DNA from: Prunus persica
Lineage: Eukaryota > Streptophyta > Magnoliopsida > Rosales > Rosaceae
Direction of reading: 5' to 3'
Assembly (NCBI RefSeq): GCF_000346465.2
Contig: NC_034009.1
Span: 2,803,972 to 2,867,971, forward strand
Length of the DNA: 64,000 nt
Shown here piece after piece: positions 57,662 through 64,000 of this stretch. How positions within the stretch are numbered: position 1 is the first letter of the stretch; every line of letters begins with the position of its first letter. The notes beneath the pieces were generated by a model, which was given only the letters and a program-made list of their open reading frames with translations, was not told where the DNA came from and did not search any database. The position numbers and the translations under genes were made by a program.

Positions 57662-60600
57662 TCCTCGAACCAGCATGTAGTGAAGCTCTACATGGTTACT
57701 GCAACTTGGAACACCTTCATGAAGCTGTTTGTATTATTTTGTGTGTGTAAAGAAGCTGCTTGTGTTTGTATTACTAGATGAAGTTCTTGTTGGGACCCCC
57801 ACCTGAGTTTTCTGTACATATTATTGCCACATATTAGTAAACCCTTCACCATGCTCTCTTAAGTATCAGTGAGACAGCGGCCTCTCTTAATTTTGATTTT
57901 TCATTGTTGTAAGTTGTATATGAAAATGATATGCATTTCCCAAAAGGTATATTTTCAAATATACTTTTTGGGGTCTTCAATGAATTCAAGCTATGGGATT
58001 TACTCCATGAAATTATGGAGAACGAACTCTTTTTACTTCTGAAGCTTTAAACTAGTTAAGTTTAAATAGTTTTTTTTTTCTTTTTTATTTGTTTGGTTTC
58101 AATGGAAGAAAATCAAATCTTACATTCCCAACTCATTTCAGCATCCACCCTAAATATAATGAATTTCATCAGACTCTGATATAGGACCACAATTTATGAT
58201 ATTCTTAGAGAGTTGAAATTTTGCATATGATCAAATATCATATGGCATTGGGGAAAAATGAAGAAAATGGGACTGGTTTCAAATTGTGCTGTTCCTAACT
58301 TTTCATGACGCCAAGAATTGAAACAAATGTGAGGTCATGGGCAGTGGGTTGTAGGGTATCATGTTCATGTTGAGGGATTGCTCTTTTCGATTGTCAGCCA
58401 CAAACTATTGGTGGTATGCTGGATAGCTACGTTTCCTTGATTGCCAATAGCCTTTTTTTTTTCTTTTGGGTTTTGAATTTTGAAAAGGAAAATACTTGCT
58501 TTGAACATAGAATTTCTTATCAATCACAATTTGACATGTGTGTAGAGATTTTATTTTTGTCTTTTTGATAAATTATTTTTGTACGTGTCAAACTGTAATT
58601 TACAAGAAGTAAGAATACATATTTTATGGGAATGAAAAAAGCCGTGTCCTATTCAGAATGTCAAAAGATAGTGTGATCTAGTTATGAGCCTTACATATGA
58701 TTATAGGATCTTAGGAATCTAGCCTGTTATGGGTGGCCATGGCAGCAGGGTCCAATTACTACATTTGTTGCACCTTTTTACTACAAAGAAATATATATGT
58801 ACATTTATATTTCATCATCACCAGAAATCCATTACTCTTTTATATATAATATGGTTGTCAACCACAAAAGACCTAATGGATGGTCTTGTTTCATTATTAT
58901 TATTTTTCTTTTGCTAGCTAGCTAGCTTCTGACCCAAAAAAAAAAAAAAAAAAAGCTAGCTAGCATATTCCGTTGCTTTTGTGTGGTTGGAACAAGAAAT
59001 TCCACTCAACAGCAAATTTTCTTGAACTCTATAATTTTGAGTTACACCGTGTAGCTCAGCTAGTAAGGAGCTGGGGTTGTGCTAAATCTTTGGTCAAATA
59101 CTAACACATAATTAAGAAAAATAAACCCCACATCTTGTGGAGAAATTATAGAATAGTACGATATGGATTTTTTTCAACCACACATCTTGTGAGCCTACGA
59201 GCGAAGCTTCTATTGTAATCATCATGTCACAGATTTTCCAACCGTTTACTCAATAAACCTCCATGGGACTTACATTTAAGGTTATAAAAGTGTTACTAAC
59301 GCATGGGGCTCGCTTACCTCTCTCATCAGTAAATTGCTAATTAGTTAGGGTTTGTTTTTGTTCAATGGCCAAAGTTGATTAGACTTAATTTTATTTAGCT
59401 AAAGGTGGTTTGTGACTTGAATTTGAGATGAGCTTATGAGATTTGAAATTGGTTAAGAATCTTAGGCAATTTTTGGTACGCCTCACTGGACTGGACTGGG
59501 TTAAATAGCACTCGAAACCTTTGTTGGTAAGAGACGGGACTAACTTAAATGAGACTGTATAGTCCAATAGTGGAAAAAAAAAAAAACGACTCACTCGCTC
59601 GTCTAATACAGTGAGCCTGAAAAGTGGTTCGCTAAATAGAACGCGTGAGTCCGACGCCTCTCTTTAAAAAATATTAGAATTTTATTTGTTTTCTTTTACT
59701 TATTGTTTTAGATCTTTGAATGGGTTTTTTTTTTTTGCTGCATTTATTTTTTTTAAAATAAAAATTATAAATTAAATTTAAATATTACAATAATTATTTT
59801 GATATTGCATTTGAAAAATCAAACTATAGTAATTTACAAATGTTTGATATTTTTTTAGAGAATGATATTCTTGCCCTTAATCTCTGTGGTACATGCAAGC
59901 TAGGCTGAATGTCGTGGTTTGGCGATTTCTTATCTTCTTATCTTTTTACCTTCCAAGAACCACTCGTTGAGCTAGCAAGAAAAACTGAGAGTATTAGAGA
60001 GAACCTAAAGTTAAACGAGACCCTTAAGGATGCAGCCAAATAGAAATTGGCACATTGGCACATTGGTCACGGCAAGTCTCACGCCTTATATGTAAACATT
60101 TTTTACACGAATATTATTTTTGGATTCTCTCATTAAAGATGTGAGACTCATGGAAAACAATGACCCTAACACACATTTTTGTGATCGTTTGATGCATTGT
60201 AACTAGTCAACACAAGCATGCTTCATTACAAAAACATATCACTAAAGTTCAAATAAGATTTCAAACCAAAAGAGTAATTGGAATCGGTGAGTTTCTTAAA
60301 TTAAATTATCTATTTTTCTTTCACTATTAGCTTTAGAATCTCACATATAAAGTGCGGGATCCACCATAAACCATAAATTTAAAACATGTTTTCTTGTTTC
60401 TCGAAATTCCAATAAATGATAATGGGTCTAAATCAGAATTCCTCATTACATTGTAGCGTAAAGATTCTATTGTGTTCATACATATACAGTGCGTTTGTAA
60501 TTCCGAATGCCCTTGAATGAAACTTTTGGTTCACTACTGTGAATTTACACCACTTGCTACTACACAAGAAGAGTAAATTCCATGTTTGCAATTTAAAATG

Positions 60601-61431
60601 GTTTAGTTCTGTCGAAAGTTAACCTTTACTTCACATAATGTCCCATACTTGAAAAGATGGAGACATGATATCTCTATGCAAGTTACTTTGCTTTTTTCTT
60701 TTCAATAAAAGAGAACAAGGAAATAGGGAAAATGCGGGTAGGAAGCTATATATGCTCTTTGCCCGGTACCCCTGCCCGGATCTTGATTTTGATATCTCTT
60801 TGCTGTAAAATTGAAGTTTAAGCCCTTTCATTAAAGAAGAAACACATGTAATCATGCTTGTACTAACTCGAATATTATGAAGATTTACACGTTTAATTAG
60901 TTGGCGTGTAATCGAAGTAATTCTCTAATCACCTCTTAGTATATTCAACTGTGTGAGTGTGAGTGTGAGTGACAGAGTGAGGGAAGGAAAAGGAGGAGAG
61001 AATTCGAATTTTGGGATTTTTTTTTTTCCTTTTATTTTTTGGATTTTGAAACTTGATTCTGCAAATCAAATATCAATCAAAATGTTGGACAAGGCAAGCC
61101 TGATGCCTGCAACATATTTATAATGTTGTTGTTAATGTCTCCACTCTTTTAATTGACTTCCCTTCAATGTATAATTTCCCCCTTTATTTTTAATGGAGTT
61201 CTTGACAATTAAGTTTTTTTTTTATTTTTTTATTTTTAAATGACTTATAACTTAAGTGATTGAGAACATTAAGAGAATTCTGCGATTTTTGAGGCGACAT
61301 GCCAAAACAACAATACGATATTCTAAATATAAGTCTTGAACGAAAATTTTAAAATACATATATATTTGAGCCACATAATGATAAATTTACAACTAAAACT
61401 CATCACTAATAGGTATTTTTGAAAAATACTA
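57662..61431. other. 3' UTR of XBAT35-like gene and intergenic DNA, no gene seen
   Basis: The first few hundred bases are 3' UTR. The rest is AT-rich with scattered poly-T/A. A tRNA-like tagctcagctagtaagg phrase near 59053 suggests a SINE remnant. Short open frames (58729, 59391, 60631) have no motif. Confidence 0.4.
58913..58963. repeat. Inverted repeat around a poly(A) tract
   Basis: gctagctagctagc (58913-58926) and gctagctagc (58954-58963) flank cttctgaccc and an A tract of about 18. The arms are also self-palindromic, so several foldings are possible. Confidence 0.7.
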
Positions 61432-61692
61432 CTAGCGCATGTGCCAATTGGTTTTATTTTTTAATTTTTATTTTATTTTTAGAAATAAGAAAAGATAACA
61501 TGGGTAGTTATGTTCCATAAAAGTAGGACCTATTATATATATATATATATTAATATGAAAAAAATTTGAATTTACCATATTATCCTCATTTAATTAATAA
61601 TTTCAATTCTTAATGTTTAAATTAACTAAGGACATTTTATGATATTTTGAATGTTTCACCATTCTCTGCCTTTTACTTTATATATATATAGA
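61432..61692 (-). mobile_element. Non-autonomous Helitron, copy 4, diverged (261 bp)
   Basis: Minus strand: A|TCTATATATATATAAAGT at the start and GCGCTAG|T at the end. The body follows copies 1, 2 and 5 with many changes, but the usual hairpin before the 3' end is replaced by ccaattggcacatgcgc. Confidence 0.7.
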
Positions 61693-62107
61693 TAAAGAAT
61701 TATTAAATAAATCATTCAACGGGAAACCAAATGTTGATTTTCAAATTACTAATTATCGTTATATTAATATATTATAATATAATTATTATATTTATATATT
61801 AAACTACATGTGGGTTGTGGGGGCCCTGCCGCCACCCTAAGTTCTTCATTTGATTCCCCTTTTGACAATGTCGCCTATATAAGAAAATAAAAATATTGAA
61901 TATTTTCTTTTCATTGATCATGAAAAAAATGTAAAATATATTCTTATGATGAATAACAAGAAAATGAGAGTAGCCAAGAGATAGTATAGAATAAGGGACG
62001 GCTTTGAGGGTGTACAAGTGGTGTCACCGTACAGGGCTTTCGATTTTTATGGGCCCCGAAATTTCTTTATGTGTATATTATATATATAGGTATTAATATT
62101 ATAGTTA

Positions 62108-62395
62108 CTAGCCTCTCTGCACGCGCTTCCGCGCTTGCGAGAGGTTTTTTAAAAAAAAATAAGTAAATTTATTTTAGAATTAAAAAAGATAATGGGTAGT
62201 TGTGTTCCATAAAAATAGGATCCATTATCTGCTTTTTCTTTTTCTTTTAATTTTTTTAAATATAAAAAAGTATGAATTTACCATATTATCCTCATTTAAT
62301 TAATAATTTGAATTCTTAATGTTTGCATTAACCAAAGGCATTTTTTGGTATTTTGAATGTTTCACCATTCTCTGCATTTTGCTTATATATATAGA
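62108..62395 (-). mobile_element. Non-autonomous Helitron, copy 5 (288 bp)
   Basis: Minus strand: A|TCTATATATATAAGC at the start and GAGGCTAG|T at the end. The GC-rich hairpin (arms cctctcgcaagcgcg / cgcgtgcagagagg) precedes the end. Body nearly the same as copy 1. Confidence 0.85.
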
Positions 62396-64000
62396 TTATA
62401 TATATACTTGAACGTGCATGACATAACAAAAGCGACTATTTGGTTGAGTTGGAAATCAACGAGTTGATTAAGTAGGCAAGAGTCAGTATTGTGTCATTCA
62501 GTAGTTGTATTTACATTTCTCTCTTTAAGTTAACAAGAAAAAAAAACGAAAACATGTTTTAAAAAAACAAAAATAAGGAAACACGCCAAAGAAGAGGAAA
62601 GCAATATGCACAAGCTTTCTCCAATCAACCAAAAAAATTTGTACTGTATGTTTTCACCCACTCAAAACAAAACAAAAAAAGTTCTTATCTTTCTCAAATT
62701 GAAACATTAAAATTTTTGTGAATTTGATTTATGATTGCCATTGCATGCTAATCGATGATGAATTTTAGTTATTAAAAAAATTATCTTATGGTATTAAGTC
62801 ATGGAAAAAAAAATTATCATAAATATTTTCATATTAGATTATGTGAGGACTCCCGTTTAAGTTTTGCACAAGGCCCTCAAAATCTCAGGATCGGCCTTGT
62901 ATAGAATGCATACCAAACTTGTTTAATGGAATTTGTATTGACATGCCTTCTAGCCAATTTCTTGGTATAACAAAGATACTAAAATTGCAAACTAGTGAAA
63001 AAGGCCTTGACTTACATATCAGTGGTCTCAAGTTCGATCCTCCATGACACCTTAATGGTATGTGTGAAAAACAGCACCCCCTTGTTGTTTAATTTTTTTT
63101 AAACATAAAACTAAAATTGAAAACTCCAAGGAAGAGTCCAATTCCTTAGTAGCACCCAACTTCTTCCATTTAGTACCCACTCTTGGGCACAATTACAATA
63201 GGTTTTTAAATTGTTTATAAGGCTTATTAGGAATTATTGGGATTGATTAGTATAGGATTTAGTATGGTTCAAAAGATTTATGAAATATAATTTAGTATTC
63301 ATTACTTCAGGGTGTAATAATGGTGTCATTTTAGAGTTTATGATTCAAAATAAAGGAGCTAAACGGTAAACCTTAAACTCTAATTAACGAAAACCTTAAC
63401 CATTTTTCTCCTAAAAAACCTTCCTAGAGCCTTTTTCATTTTGAGGGGGGAAGAAGCCACTGTTCTTCCTCCCCACTCCCCTCTCCCCCTATTCTCTTCT
63501 TCCATGTTCTTCGTTTTGTTATGATTTTCCTCTAACCATCACAGGCGGCTGTATCTCAAAGTCGAATCTCCACATGCGTTTCGGTGTCGGATCTTCACCA
63601 CCATCCTTTTTGCGGTTTCTTTATGTTCGGAATAAGTCACAAAAACTCTTTGGGTTCTTTGTGTAGTTTTCACCTTTCTTTTTTTGAGAACTTTCATCTC
63701 TCCTTTGTGAGAGCTTTTCATCCCTCTGTGAGAGTTTTATTTGTATTGTTATGCCTTGGTTTTTTCCGCTTTATCTTTTTTTGATTATTCTGAGTTTACA
63801 ATCTTAGTTGGGATGCTTATGCTAGAGTTTCTTCGATTCTACGTGATCATTGGTGGAGGCGCACCAAATTATCTTAATTTTGATGTTAGACCGCTCCGTT
63901 ATTGTAATGACCCTCTGCGGCTATTGGCTTTTTTGGCTGAATTATTAACGTAATTCTAGAATTTCTCAACAACAAAAATTCTAAGTAATGAACGAGATCT
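62396..64000. other. Intergenic DNA, no gene recognised
   Basis: A tRNA B-box-like ggtctcaagttcgatcctcc at about 63025-63044 suggests a SINE remnant. From about 63430 the sequence becomes pyrimidine-rich and less AT-rich, as in a leader or promoter, but the open frames (63584-63784, 63741-63953) show no family motif. Confidence 0.4.

Noticed and set aside
63584..63953. Start of a gene at the right window edge
   Set aside because: Overlapping short frames with no recognisable domain or splice pattern; evidence is insufficient.

Overview
The window is plant nuclear DNA from a eudicot, AT-rich, with GT..AG introns and many class I and II transposons. The gene set and repeat types would suit a woody rosaceous species, but I infer that from general resemblance and no single feature proves it.

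Layout. 1-1444 (minus): 5' part of a cytosolic NAD-malate dehydrogenase gene, cut by the window edge. 1445-7028: gene-poor, with a hAT-type MITE, a Helitron, a retroposon with an 11-bp target duplication and a PIF/Harbinger transposase remnant. 7029-14730: a near full-length but decayed endogenous pararetrovirus (florendovirus-like Caulimoviridae) bounded on both sides by TA repeats. 16371-21004: the splicing factor gene SLU7 (10 exons). 22210-22884 (minus): a DUF761 protein gene. 23741-44265: a tandem segmental duplication carrying two aldo-keto reductase genes. A tau-class glutathione transferase gene lies between them, with a complete LTR retroelement inserted just upstream of its ATG. 45138-51115: a PH-RCC1-FYVE-BRX gene of the PRAF family (9 exons). 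52914-57661: an ankyrin-RING E3 ligase gene of the XBAT34/35 type (9 constitutive exons and a probable alternative NLS exon). 57662-64000: no convincing gene; two more Helitrons.

The host genes are independent housekeeping and stress genes, not a pathway. The interest lies in how repeats have reshaped them. (1) The first aldo-keto reductase copy keeps an intact reading frame but has lost the catalytic Tyr and His. (2) A 6.5-kb LTR element with identical LTRs and no gag-pol carries pieces of several unrelated host genes, an intact antisense coiled-coil ORF, and arrays of small hairpins; its LTR TATA box lies 150 bp upstream of the glutathione transferase ATG. (3) The XBAT35-like gene has a frame-preserving 75-nt cassette exon encoding a basic stretch. 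(4) Comparing the two duplicated halves gives empty and filled sites for two insertions and shows a probable deletion of one glutathione transferase copy with templated filler DNA.
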